Source: Apoderus coryli
Lineage: Eukaryota > Arthropoda > Insecta > Coleoptera > Attelabidae
Reading direction: 5' to 3'
Assembly (NCBI GenBank): GCA_911728435.2
Contig: OU452204.1
Span: forward strand, 7,254,001-7,318,000
Length of the DNA stretch: 64,000 nucleotides
Of the stretch, positions 42,901 through 51,416 are shown piece by piece. How positions within the stretch are numbered: the first letter of the stretch is position 1; the number at the start of each line of letters is the position of its first letter. The notes below the pieces were generated by a model, which was not told the origin of the DNA, did no database searches, and saw nothing but the letters and a program-made list of their open reading frames with translations. The position numbers and the translations under genes were made by a program.

Positions 42901-45900
42901 TTATAAAGTTAGGCTTTTTTTAAAAGACAATTTCTGATATACCATTCTTGAATTATATATTGTGATACCTTAAATAGGCTTTTTTAGCTAAATGCCTATC
43001 TTTTTCTTAAAAATGTATGGAAAATATTAACATAGTTCATGATCTTACAATTAGGTCTGGTATATAGACATTTTCTTATTTATCTTTGAATCGAATAAGG
43101 TTACTAACAATGGTTTTAAAAAATATATTTATATAGGTAGTTTATTTTTCTCTAGTAAATCTAAAACAAAGTGCTTATTAAAATTTCAAAGTTTTTAATA
43201 AAAATTGAGTGGAATGTAAATACATCGTGGTGCGCATTAAAACGGTCTGCAAGGAATGTCTCATTTTAAAACCTCATATTACTAAAGCCCTCTTTTTAAA
43301 TTAAACATCTAATAATTTAAAAAGGTGTTTAATATAACATATAAAATGCTATAAAGGCTTGTTGTTATCATAGAAATATAGTTTATTTTGTTTTTAAATT
43401 AATGTTATAGTTCAGGTATAATTAATAATAATAATAGTCTTTATAGTCTAACAGGCGAAATACCCAATTACAAGACAATGTATTTGCATACAAATTCTGA
43501 ACATAATAATGTGCTTATTAATAATAATAACAATGATAAGATATAAATACAATATAACAAAATATACAAAAATGACATACTTATATACAAATAATACAAA
43601 TAACTGACAAATTATTTAAAATTCAAGAGTGCGGAGGTAGTACCAAAGGCTTTTTCGGAATCGGTTTAAAGATTTATCAAAATAATCAATATTATGATGC
43701 AAATGGGAACTGTTGCACACGTCGCATGCCCTAAATAATGGAGCTCTTTGTTCATAATTAGTATGAGTTTGAGGTAATCTAAATAGGTTCGGCTTACGCG
43801 AATTAAACTGAGGTACATTAAAATGTATTTGTTGTAATAAATTCGGACAGTCAATAATGTTGTTAATTAATTTATAAAGACAAACTTGGTCGGTAAATAT
43901 TCCGACGAACTGCCAGCGAGTCAAAATTAAATTTGTTTAACAGCACTTGATGGTCACAACCTCTTGTAGGAAAACTCCCATCACTTTTAAAAGATAGATA
44001 TCTCAAAAACTTACGTTGTACGTACTCCAATTCGTTCTTATGAACCGCGTAGTAGGGCGACCATACAAATGATGCGTACTCCAATTTAGATCTCACAAAG
44101 GTGTTGTATAGAGCAATGAGACAATCAACACTATCAAAGTCCCTTCCGGTACGAAATATAAAGCCCAACACACGAAGAGCCCCCTGCGCAATATATTCAA
44201 CATGGCTGTTAAACGACAAATCCGAATCCACAACAATACCAAGATCCCTCATATGGGCACAAGACTCAAGAACTGTATTATTCAGCCTATACTGAAATAA
44301 GAAGGGTTCCCTACTTTTCGAAAACACCATTAGTTTGCATTTCGGTATGCTAAGCTTCAACGCATTTGACTCACACCACTCCTCAAAATACTGCAAGTCC
44401 TCCTGAAGTCCAAGACAATTCTGATTCATGTATGATGCGATATAACTTAAAATCATCCGCAAACATGAGACATGAACTAGATTAAATATTATTAAATTGA
44501 AATTGGCTTTAAATCTGTATTTACACTTCCTCGCGTTGAAGTAGATATATTATGCACAATGCTTTTAATGGATTCACACAAAAAAAATCTATTAACTCTG
44601 GGAAGATTTTCGAGATCAGCTTTGTGGATCTTCGTGGTCATGAAAACTTCTATCGAATGCATATGTACAATGTACAAAGGCAGCATATATAACTGCAAAC
44701 ACATTTTTTTGTCCGGAGTTCTAACTCTAAAGAATATGTTTGCTCTGATATTTAGAATATTAAATGTATCTGATGATGCTCCATTGAGCGCGAAACATTT
44801 CCACGTAATATATTTGTTTGAGGTTGTGAGTGGAATTTATTGTTTTATTTTATACAGGACCTTGACTAAGCTCAATCCAAAGAATTGTATGACACAAATT
44901 CCTTATAATTACAAACAAATGTTTATGAAAATCAATATTTTACTTACTTGTTCTAACTGTTTTAGCGTAACACCCATTGCAATTGACAAATACAATTTAT
45001 TTTCTATTCCAGATGTATTTTTTAAATCTCCTAAAGCTACTGGTATTATTGAAGGTTTCACAGATATCAATACTATATCGGACTTTTGTACTACTTCTAT
45101 ATTTTCGAAAATCGCTTCAGCTCCTAACTCCTAAATATTTTTCATTATATTTAATATGTTTAATCAATTATATTTTTTTTACCAACTTTCATTGCCTTAT
45201 GTGATATCATATCAGATGGGTGACAGCTGGACACTATTGCTTCTCCTTTAGTTAAACCTTAAACATAAAATAACATGGTTTATTATATATTTTGTTTAAT
45301 TCTTATCTTTTTAAAATGTAAGGAGGATCTAGGCTTACAAATACCGAAATGCCGTAGGTAGGTATGTATTATTTGGGTGGTCTGCTGAGTAAAGTTTATA
45401 TATTAATGATTCTTGTCATATTAGCTCATAAATTGACCTGTCAATAACAGTGGATTACATATATAGAAGAAAAATATGTTTGTCCAAACAAATCATATTT
45501 CCAGGCAGTGCGATCATAACTGAGAAATATATTTTTTAATTGGGCATAAGTACGTCGTTTTTCAGGAAGAAAGATTTTCATTATTTACTGGTTTCTTGTT
45601 ATTTTATAACATCATAAAAGTCTTCAGGCGTCTGGGAACACCAATTCAATAGTACTTATGCGAATCACTAGTGATTTCCAGAGTACTATGTTTGTATTGT
45701 TTAATATTGGACACGTTTGACTGTTGCTAACAGATGTACTCTTGAGAAACTTCAAAACTGATGTTTAAAAGTTTTCATTTGGACTTCGTAAATAAGGCCA
45801 TATAAATATTTAACTCTGATTTTTCAATTCTGGCCTTTAAAATTAACAAATATAATGTCCCGTGTATCTATCTATTAACTGATAGAAAGGCCGGGCGTAG

Positions 45901-48900
45901 AAGAAACCGACAAATGCGGGGAAGAGGACGATATTTCCGAATGTCTGATAATAAAATGCGTTGCCATCAACAGCCAACGCAAAGAGAGCAGGACAGGATG
46001 GCGACGTACCATTCCACCAACGTTAATAGACTTAATGAGAGCTCTGCAACTTGAAGGAAGCTGTAACTGCGTTTTAACTGATGCTAACATAAGTTGCCAT
46101 GGCATTTTCATGTCTCTAAAAAATACGTTGTCTGCCTAATCCCAGAAAACATGGTTGCAATAGAAACTATGTTAAAGTTATTAATTAGGCAAGGGACAGA
46201 GTTTAACCACCGGTCGCTTTAACATTCCATGCGCACAATACCATCGGACCCCGGATGAAGCGTCACAACGCGAGCAAGTGGCCACCGCAATGGAGGTGCG
46301 TATTCGGATTTCACCATGACCAAATCGTCAATTTTAAAAGGTTCGCTATGTTTGGTCCGCACTTATGTCTCTGCTGAAGGGTATGTAAATATTCGCAATG
46401 CCACCTTTTCCAGAAATCAGCATGCATTTTTTGCACTAGCTGCCAAAGATTCAATTGATTTAATTGCAAATGGGACAAGTCTGGGTCGGGTAAGCTATTT
46501 AAAGGAGCTAACGTTAAGAATGGCCCGGGAGTTATAGGACACAAATCGGTCGGGTTTGAACTTTGGGCACACAAAGGTCGAGAGTTCAACAGAGCCTCAA
46601 TTTGGGTAAGTAAAGTGTTAAACTCCTCATAGGTAAGCATTTGCATGCCAATCACTCGATGGATATGAGTCTTTACAGACTTTACTGCGGCATCACTTAA
46701 GCCATTAAAATGTAATGCAGCATACTCTAAAAGAAGGGAATTTGCCCCAACATAATTTGTACAGCAATCAAAATACAAGTCTGAAACTACACATCGCCGC
46801 GCAACGAAACGGTGTGTGCACAGGCAATATGCCCAGTGAAACAAAGTTGACCACCAATGGCCGGACAAGAAGTAACAATTCCATTAAACCCTATTGCCAA
46901 CACTAGATACGCCCGAATTCCCTAGCGGGAGGCTTTACTCGGGCGTATCTAGTGTTGGCAGTAGAATTTAATCGAGTTATTGTCACTTCTTGTCCGGCCA
47001 TCGGTTATGAACTTTGTTTCACCGGGCATATTGCCTGCTCACACTAGATATTGCCACATACATCTTATTGCCAGTTATTTATTATATAAGACGGTAAAAT
47101 AATGTTTTACCTTCCAGTGGAAACCATTGATCCATACGAGCGACAAAGGAGCGAATGGATTAATTCCACGAAGCTTATTACCGTCGCGTCGCGTGTGTAA
47201 TATTCTATATTCTTGAGCGGAAACATTTGCTAAAAATTAATAAAATATGGGAGCAGTTAGGTTATTACTTGGGTAATCGCATCATCTTAAATGATCTAAA
47301 AAGTACCAGACAATGTTTCATCCGTCCAGTTCCTGCAAAGACACTTAATGTTTTTTTACAGCATAAGATTTGTTGGCCCTTAATTTTTACCGGAATGAAA
47401 TGACGTAGAATATGGCGTTAGTAAAGTGCGCGTGCTTTGCTTAGATTAGAACAAAAAATTTCTCAAAGGTTCTTCAACTGTCACTTCCGAAACATTTAAA
47501 CTGTTACCTGTTTACTCAACCTGCCCTATAGCTGTCTCAAATGATTGCTCCTAAACTATATATTGACCATCTTTGCAAATTGGTATTGTAAAACAGGAAA
47601 AAAAAGATTTAAGAAGATAACAGCATCTACCAATCCTAATGAGCACTATAGGCATAGAATAATAAATACTATAAGAAGCTTCACTAGACGCTGAAAACGG
47701 CATCGACTCGTCGTATTCCCAGCAACATTTCTGGCCCGCTACTATGTTATACTATATCTATATATACTATAAGATACTATACTATAACAATGCGGGCGGC
47801 GAATTGCTTTGAAGACATGAAGATGAGAGGTACCGACACGATGAGAACCAACTGTATAAACTGTGCTATAGGTAACAATGAATTTACTAAGGGAAAACAT
47901 AAATATTACAACGCGCGAGTTTAAGCACTTACTTCGTTTGCGTTACATCATGATCTTTTGTAGATACTCCTTTTTTAATGGTGGTTGACAATTTTCAGGG
48001 ATTATTCAGTTTTATGCCAGAAGATTGCATTTCATATTACACAGGCATTTCCGGGCATTGGTCCTTATACTCAATTGTCTTCTATTATAGTACTGAGTAA
48101 TTGCTAGCAGTTTGATGTCATAATGCGGAATCACCCTGTATGTTGTTCATTTATTTTTTATTTGATTAAATTAAATATGGACTCTGATATAAAATTTTCC
48201 ACTCATTATCGGTTGCTATATTAAGTAAGTATATATACAAGATATTTAGTAAACAAAAGTATATTTTTGGAATTGAATCTTTTAGATAAACAAACAGCTG
48301 CTTGAGAGAGATACCATATTTTTATTTTGCTAAGTGCCAAATGCTGAAAGAAAGATTTTTATTCATGAAATAATACTCCACAGGTCCCATCCACAAAATT
48401 GTTTCGTGTTTTCGTAAAAAAAATAAATTAATGTATTTTTTGTAAACGGCTACAGATAGGTATAGCCATTGTATAGCGAAATCGTAAGATTGTTCGAAAA
48501 TTGGAAAATATACAGGATGTTCTATTTGAAATAGTGAAGATGCATCCAGTTTAGAGTAGAAGCGGCGCCCTCACATGGTACAAAATATTTTTATACTGTA
48601 GATCATGGTCGTTTATCACGGTTGTCAAATTTTCAAATTGATCCGTTATTTAGTTCTCCATAAGCGTCTAATACGCCATCTACCGTGGGTCACCCGATAT
48701 ATCTTATTATTTTTTAATGGTTTAAACGTAAATTAACAAATATTTTTGTTTGCAATTCTGATAAGAACTAGATTAAATCGGTATAAAACATAAATTAAAA
48801 CGTGACTAAACTTATGAGGTTTGACCAATAAATAACAGGATTTTTTTCCTTATAGTATCTTTATTCATCATCAATTTTGTCTTTTTTAGATGGAGTGTGA

Positions 48901-50284
48901 GGAAGTTTGTATTTTTGATTTTCCCATATTCGGAGGCACCTCCGGAAATCACTTTGCTTTTGACAGTTCACGTTAGCTTGAAAAACCTCCGAAATATATA
49001 AAAGACGCATAGGGCGCCGAATACGGTAGTCGATAATGATGTAGTTGTTTGCCAAGAGGCGTTATCGTGATGCAATTTCCTCGATTGGTTTTGTCAGAGC
49101 ACTGGTCGGTTTTGTTGGAACTTATAAGTAGTATTCGTTATTCCAATCGAAGAAAATATTGAGGAGCATTATAGGATTTATGGGCCCCAAGGCCAACGTC
49201 GAAGTCAGACGAATCTACCCATGTTTGCAAAATAAATTAATCCAAAAAAGATATTTCCTACTGTTGAGACAAATGCTTAACTGATGATATAAAGAAAAAA
49301 CTAACAGCATCCTTTATTCTATGAGCATTTTGATTCTCGAGCGACTCAGAAATATCTTAGATTTTAGAACTTAACCACCCAGATCTGGTGTGAAAGTTCA
49401 TTGCCAAAATATGCGAAATCAGCAGCCCTTCGAATATTTTTCAGAGATCTTTTCGAATCATTTTGTTCACTGTTCGAGGTGGTTGTCGATTACGAGGCTC
49501 ATTATTTATATTTTGAGCCTAATAATCAAAACACATTAATTTTCTTAGAAAGTTGCTTTGTTATAATACACTTTTACATGCGTTTGAACCACTTGTCAGT
49601 AACACTTTTTCCAGTCTGCAAATCGTTGTCTACGCAATTTATTATCGATATTTGGGAACAAAAAGAAATCATTATATGAAAGCTAGCTTTGTCTTGATGA
49701 GTCGTCAGAAACAATATTAAATAAACACATGAAATTTAAAGAGCACTAATTTTTTGATCATGTCTCGTAGATAGGGTAGATTATTTTTAACATAAGTAAG
49801 AGAAATAATGATTATTTATGTTTATATTATTTTTGTATTCAACCAGAAACGTACATATTTGTCCATTAATAATCATTTTCTGTAAAAGAATCTTTATTGT
49901 AATTAAATATATAAAAAATATTGAGACAGTGAGTATGTAGTAATGAGAAGTCGAAATGTTTGTGTATGGACTGTTCTAGTGGATAGTGACAGATAAGTTA
50001 TACCGCTTGCATTATTTCGATCTTCAACTAGAAAATATCTTACACCAATCAGCAATTTCATATGATAAATGTTTATCAACCTCTATTAAATCTAGGCTGT
50101 CCCTGTCCCGACAATGTGAGAACTTAACACATGTGAATCGTTGATTATACTACAGTTAACTATTTTCGACTTAGGATCTAATTAAACAAATATCTTACTT
50201 ACCTGCTGAAATAAAGCCTTTAGCCATTGCTTGTGCCATTTTACCACCACCAATAAAACCAATTTTTAATAATTTCCCCGCCAT
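36841..50284 (-). CDS. P5CR: Pyrroline-5-carboxylate reductase (P5CR), six exons, complete
   Basis: The enzyme reduces 1-pyrroline-5-carboxylate to L-proline with NAD(P)H, the last step of proline synthesis. CDS exons on the minus strand: 50284-50203, 45257-45183, 45123-44948, 40495-40283, 40096-39892, 36914-36841; total 825 nt, 274 aa, the family's usual length. All introns have GT/AG ends and phases fit. Residues 1-28 start MAGKLLKIGFIGGGKMAQ, the Rossmann GxGxxG dinucleotide site. SDIVLISVKPSIIP and CHPSDM follow, then VMPNTPVLVRNGAS. The dimer-forming C-terminal half has ALSGSGPAYIYVLIEALAD, GGVKMGLPRDLAYRLAAQ and the signature LKDDVTSPAGSTASGLHFLE. It ends FRSALIGAIEAATKRC...SSKM-stop. 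No mitochondrial presequence is obvious, so a cytosolic PYCR3-like enzyme is likely. The gene spans 13.4 kb because its introns hold transposons. Confidence 0.96.
37141..37200 (-). pseudogene. Partial tRNA-like module with oligo-T
   Basis: Minus strand: CTGTTCGCGTGCGTAAGG, then a B-box-like GCGTTCAACTCC, then GCTGCAATAC and a T-run. The arrangement is like the tRNA-like ends at 5519 and 11363, but the A-box half is missing where the element at 37208 begins. Lies in P5CR intron 5. Confidence 0.35.
37208..37534 (+). repeat. Transposon terminus-like repeat (CAGGGTGTTAGTAAATAAG)
   Basis: Begins TATA then CAGGGTGTTAGTAAATAAGT and runs through TGCGACAAACTTCAGG. This is the outer sequence of a DNA-transposon-type repeat family; the partner end is not identified. 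In P5CR intron 5. Confidence 0.45.
37535..37888. repeat. Foldback repeat, ~95-bp inverted arms
   Basis: Arm 37535-37632 (GGAATTCCTCGTTCAATTTT, ATCGTAGGGGGCAT, TGCAAAAAAATAAAGCATC) is the inverse of 37786-37888 with few changes, around a loop of about 150 bp. No coding content. In P5CR intron 5, so it would form a hairpin in the pre-mRNA. Confidence 0.65.
37963..37992 (-). other. Hammerhead-core-like motif F
   Basis: Minus strand CTGATGAT, then GAGTC-GGGT-GCCTC (4 of 5 pairs), then GAAACATG. Same architecture as motif E at 26920. It sits beside the foldback at 37535-37888. A proper stem III/UH site is not obvious. Confidence 0.35.
38290..38870 (-). pseudogene. GC-richer block, possible HARBI1-like transposase remnant
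   Basis: A 133-codon minus-strand frame with RLGLRTHYLTHASITPQQQ and IAAVLESPIVV resembles the ...ITPMQQ.L..L part of HARBI1/PIF-Harbinger nucleases; the preceding sequence in another frame reads VIRRTEGIHP. The rest (Arg/Gly/Ser-rich) has no catalytic motifs visible. Composition differs sharply from the surrounding intron. Assignment is weak; an unrelated repeat is possible. Confidence 0.28.
39025..39490 (+). pseudogene. Mariner transposase remnant in P5CR intron 5
   Basis: Across frames: FMNILVTDEAIFTRNSIHNF and HNCHY (first aspartate), IVNGVLFGPVILEN-like sequence, NLNV..HLWFLHDSAPRF (second aspartate), then RSPDLNP-like and a WGHIKTMVCY-like tail. The order is complete from the first catalytic block to the C-terminus, but stops and shifts are frequent. 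Plus strand, antisense to P5CR. Confidence 0.62.
39892..40096 (-). CDS. P5CR: P5CR exon 5
   Basis: 205 nt, phase 0 to 1; acceptor TTTGCAG, donor AAG|GTAAAT. It encodes IYVLIEALADGGVKMGLPRD through the family signature block (LKDDVTSPAGSTASG, HFLEEK). The Gly-Ser-Thr in the signature is a mild variant of the common GGTT/GGAT. Confidence 0.96.
40283..40495 (-). CDS. P5CR: P5CR exon 4
   Basis: 213 nt, phase 0 to 0; acceptor TTTAAG, donor TAC|GTAAGT. It encodes LLPRDSRVIRVMPNTPVLVR through LLDPITALSGSGPAY, including the conserved MPNTP loop and the GSGPAY turn into the dimerisation domain. Confidence 0.96.
41213..41248. repeat. Perfect 16-bp hairpin with 4-nt loop
   Basis: GGTAACTAATGCAAGA, loop CTTC, TCTTGCATTAGTTACC. 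Lies inside the degenerate Tc1-like element and is probably a local inverted duplication. Confidence 0.8.
41500..42055 (+). pseudogene. Tc1-like transposase remnant
   Basis: The C-terminal third (41750-42055) is one open frame with DDNAMPHRPRRV and SPDMNPIVHMW; the conserved Glu of DD34E is replaced, so catalysis is lost even apart from upstream frameshifts. The first-aspartate block (FSDETRF) is at about 41497-41525 in another frame. Confidence 0.75.
42291..43424. other. P5CR intron 3 sequence, nothing recognised
   Basis: AT-rich without ORFs, repeat ends or RNA motifs that I can support. Confidence 0.4.
43425..44470 (-). mobile_element. 5'-truncated LINE in P5CR intron 3
   Basis: Minus strand, same direction as P5CR. 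Frame 44462-43872 has NQNCLGLQEDLQYFEEWCES, NALKLSIPKCKLMVFSKSRE and MRDLGIVVDSDLSFNSHVEY (post-motif C region of RT), then YNTFVRSKLEYASFVWSP. A frameshift near 43900 leads to frame 43924-43616 with the C-terminal tail. The 3' end carries ATAATAATAATAG-type repeats at 43425-43440 (inverse). The catalytic ADD and everything upstream is absent, replaced by the truncation at about 44470. Confidence 0.8.
44471..44947. other. P5CR intron 3, unassigned repeat with motif G
   Basis: Plus-strand ORF through here runs on antisense to P5CR exon 3 and is a shadow. The motif at 44770 and the following TTTATTGTTTTATTTTATACAG/GACCTTG resemble the tails of the palindrome arms near 13.5 and 16.2 kb (TTTTTTATTTTTG; GGCCTTG), suggesting a common retroelement-like family. 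Confidence 0.35.
44770..44800 (+). other. Hammerhead-core-like motif G
   Basis: CTGATGAT, GCTC-CATT-GAGC hairpin (4 pairs), then GCGAAACATTT. Two extra bases separate the stem from GAAA. CUGAUGA/stem II/GAAA order is kept. Activity not claimed. Confidence 0.35.
44948..45123 (-). CDS. P5CR: P5CR exon 3
   Basis: 176 nt, phase 1 to 0. The acceptor is the second AG in TTTAGGAGTTAG, the one that keeps frame; donor CAA|GTAAGT. It encodes GAEAIFENIEVVQKSDIVLI, SVKPSIIPVAL and SIAMGVTLKQLEQ, the SDVVFLAVKP and SxAAGV regions of P5CR. Intron 2, between exons 2 and 3, is only 59 bp. Confidence 0.95.
45183..45257 (-). CDS. P5CR: P5CR exon 2
   Basis: 75 nt, phase 1 to 1. Acceptor TTTAAG, donor G|GTAAAA. 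It encodes LTKGEAIVSSCHPSDMISHK then AMKV, the strand-helix segment after the Rossmann glycines. It was missed by long-ORF scanning because it is short. Confidence 0.93.
45258..46190. other. P5CR intron 1, possible BEL/Pao LTR remnant at 45850-46160
   Basis: Downstream (minus strand) of the BEL/Pao pol end at about 46195, the sequence TGTTTTCTGGGATTAGGCAG begins, as expected for a 3' LTR start after the polypurine region. The other LTR is not found. The rest is AT-rich intron. Confidence 0.35.
46195..46868 (-). pseudogene. BEL/Pao retrotransposon integrase/DUF5641 remnant
   Basis: Minus strand: LHFNGLSDAAVKSVKTHIHR, TYEEFNTLLTQIEALLNSRP (integrase C-terminal part), PITPGPFLTLAPL, QLVQKMHADFWKRWHCEYLH (the conserved W..FW.RW..EYL of DUF5641) and, after a shift, DDLVMVKSEYAPPLRWPLAR and VVKLCPLP. 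This is the end of a BEL/Pao pol polyprotein. N-terminal parts (protease, RT, RNase H) are missing; a MITE-like palindrome abuts at 46811. Confidence 0.82.
46811..47045. repeat. Palindromic MITE-like hairpin, ~105-bp arms, in P5CR intron 1
   Basis: Left arm 46811-46912 and right arm 46932-47045 are inverse copies (outer CAGGCAATATGCCC; middle GGCCGGACAAGAAGT; inner TGCCAACACTAGATACGCCC) around a loop of about 20 bp. The outer words give terminal inverted repeats GTGTG..CAGGCAATATGCCC. It abuts the BEL/Pao remnant. Non-coding; would fold in the P5CR pre-mRNA. Confidence 0.75.
47685..47870 (+). repeat. Dispersed repeat with TATACTATAAGATACTATAC core, copy 2
   Basis: Collinear with 20585-20760, with an extra TGTTATACTATATCTA insert before the shared core. 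In P5CR intron 1. Family unknown. Confidence 0.55.
47871..50202. other. P5CR intron 1, no supported gene
   Basis: Short ORFs at 48861-49055 (minus, basic, ending KKDKIDDE) and 49401-49679 (plus) lack recognisable motifs. A possible LINE C-terminal trace (broken frame like RRKILRSIIGFMGPK) lies near 49145-49250, plus strand. TACAGGATGTTCTATTTGAA at 48511 is a transposon-arm-type word. Confidence 0.35.
50203..50284 (-). CDS. P5CR: P5CR exon 1
   Basis: 82 nt; start ATG at 50284-50282 in the context TTAATATGGCG. It encodes the first 27 residues plus one base (phase 1), the nucleotide-binding beta-alpha unit with GFIGGGKMAQAMAKGF. The donor is AG|GTAAGT. No in-frame ATG lies upstream before stops. 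Confidence 0.95.
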
Positions 50285-51340
50285 ATTAATAGGTACTTTT
50301 CCAAACTACGTCCACTCAAATATTATAAAACGAGAAGAAAGAATCGTGTTTTCCACAAAGCTAGAGTTTACTACTAACGATTCTGTTCTGAAATTTATAA
50401 TAACATCATATCTTTTGTTGTTATTGTGTGATCGGTGTTGTTTCAAGTGATCTACAAATATGTAATCATTCCTTTTTCTAAAAAAATGCTTTATCTATTC
50501 TGTAGTTTTTATTATGACTTGATAAGAATGATATACTTTTATTTATTGATTCAATAAAAAAACATTTATTTGGTTCGATTGATACTTTATGTCAATAGTA
50601 ATTAAAAAATTGGAACACTTAAAGATAATGCAGGTATTATGTTCAACACTAAAAAAACACAACAGAGAGAAAGTGTATAGGTAAATCAGTAAAAATGTGA
50701 TGAATTATATAGAATTATTATCCAAAAATAAATTATGAAAGAACATTTTTTTCTGCAAGCAGTGGCTGATATTGAGTCCGCGGAATTTATTTTATTATAA
50801 ACTCGAAAACAGCAACCCAAAATAAACATAAAAGTTTCTATAAACATGAGTACTATTCTCAGCCGTTACAGAAATACAGTGTTAAGCAATATTATTATTA
50901 AATTATTTAGGATTGGTTTAGTTTTCAAATATACCACATTTTCACTGTTGCTTACCAATAGCGCTCCTGTCAAGTATTAATCACAATAAGATTTGTCACT
51001 GTCTGTCTAATCGTGTTCAGGTATTATTTCTGACAATTCTTTCGGAAACATTAGCTTAATTCAATTATGCCTCTGACATTCTCTCATTGTGAATATGCTG
51101 ACATGATATGCATTTACGGCTTCTGCGCAATTGGAGCTCAAACGGGCAGTTGCTGAGTACCAGCTCTCCGAATCGGCGAGTGCCAGATAAAAGGGGTTTT
51201 CAGTATACTGCTTGAGAAAGTGACATATATTTCCAAGTGCGAGCGGGAATCCGGACTCGATGTTGAACTAGAAGAGACTATCCTTAACGACATCGAAAAT
51301 GTTCGAAGCACAACTACAAAGCGATTTGCTGATATTCATC
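50285..51340. other. P5CR 5' flank, presumed promoter/5' UTR
   Basis: The start codon is at 50284; the 5' UTR lies just to the right. No clear TATA box in minus orientation within 100 bp, and no other gene is recognised up to 51.3 kb. Confidence 0.35.
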
Positions 51341-51355
51341 AACTTACACAATCGT

Positions 51356-51412
51356 CTGCTTAATTGGTTAGAGTGTTTGGGCGCTATCGTGGTAGAATAC
51401 ATACAGACACAC
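51356..51412 (+). repeat. Dispersed repeat copy D (partial)
   Basis: TTAATTGGTTAGAGTGTTTG, GGGCGCTATCGTGGTAGAAT and ACATACAGACACACAC match the terminal part of copies B (11025-11075 inverted) and C (32430-32485). The rest is absent, cut by the hAT-like end at 51417. Confidence 0.5.
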
Positions 51413-51416
51413 ACAC

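Noticed and set aside
44559..45134. 191-codon plus-strand ORF
   Set aside because: It runs antisense through P5CR exon 3 (44948-45123), whose minus-strand frame has clear P5CR motifs and splice sites. The plus-strand peptide has no recognisable features.
48861..49055. 64-aa basic minus-strand ORF as an extra P5CR exon
   Set aside because: It lies in intron 1 on the correct strand but the exon 1-exon 2 junction is already complete and in frame, and the peptide does not fit P5CR.
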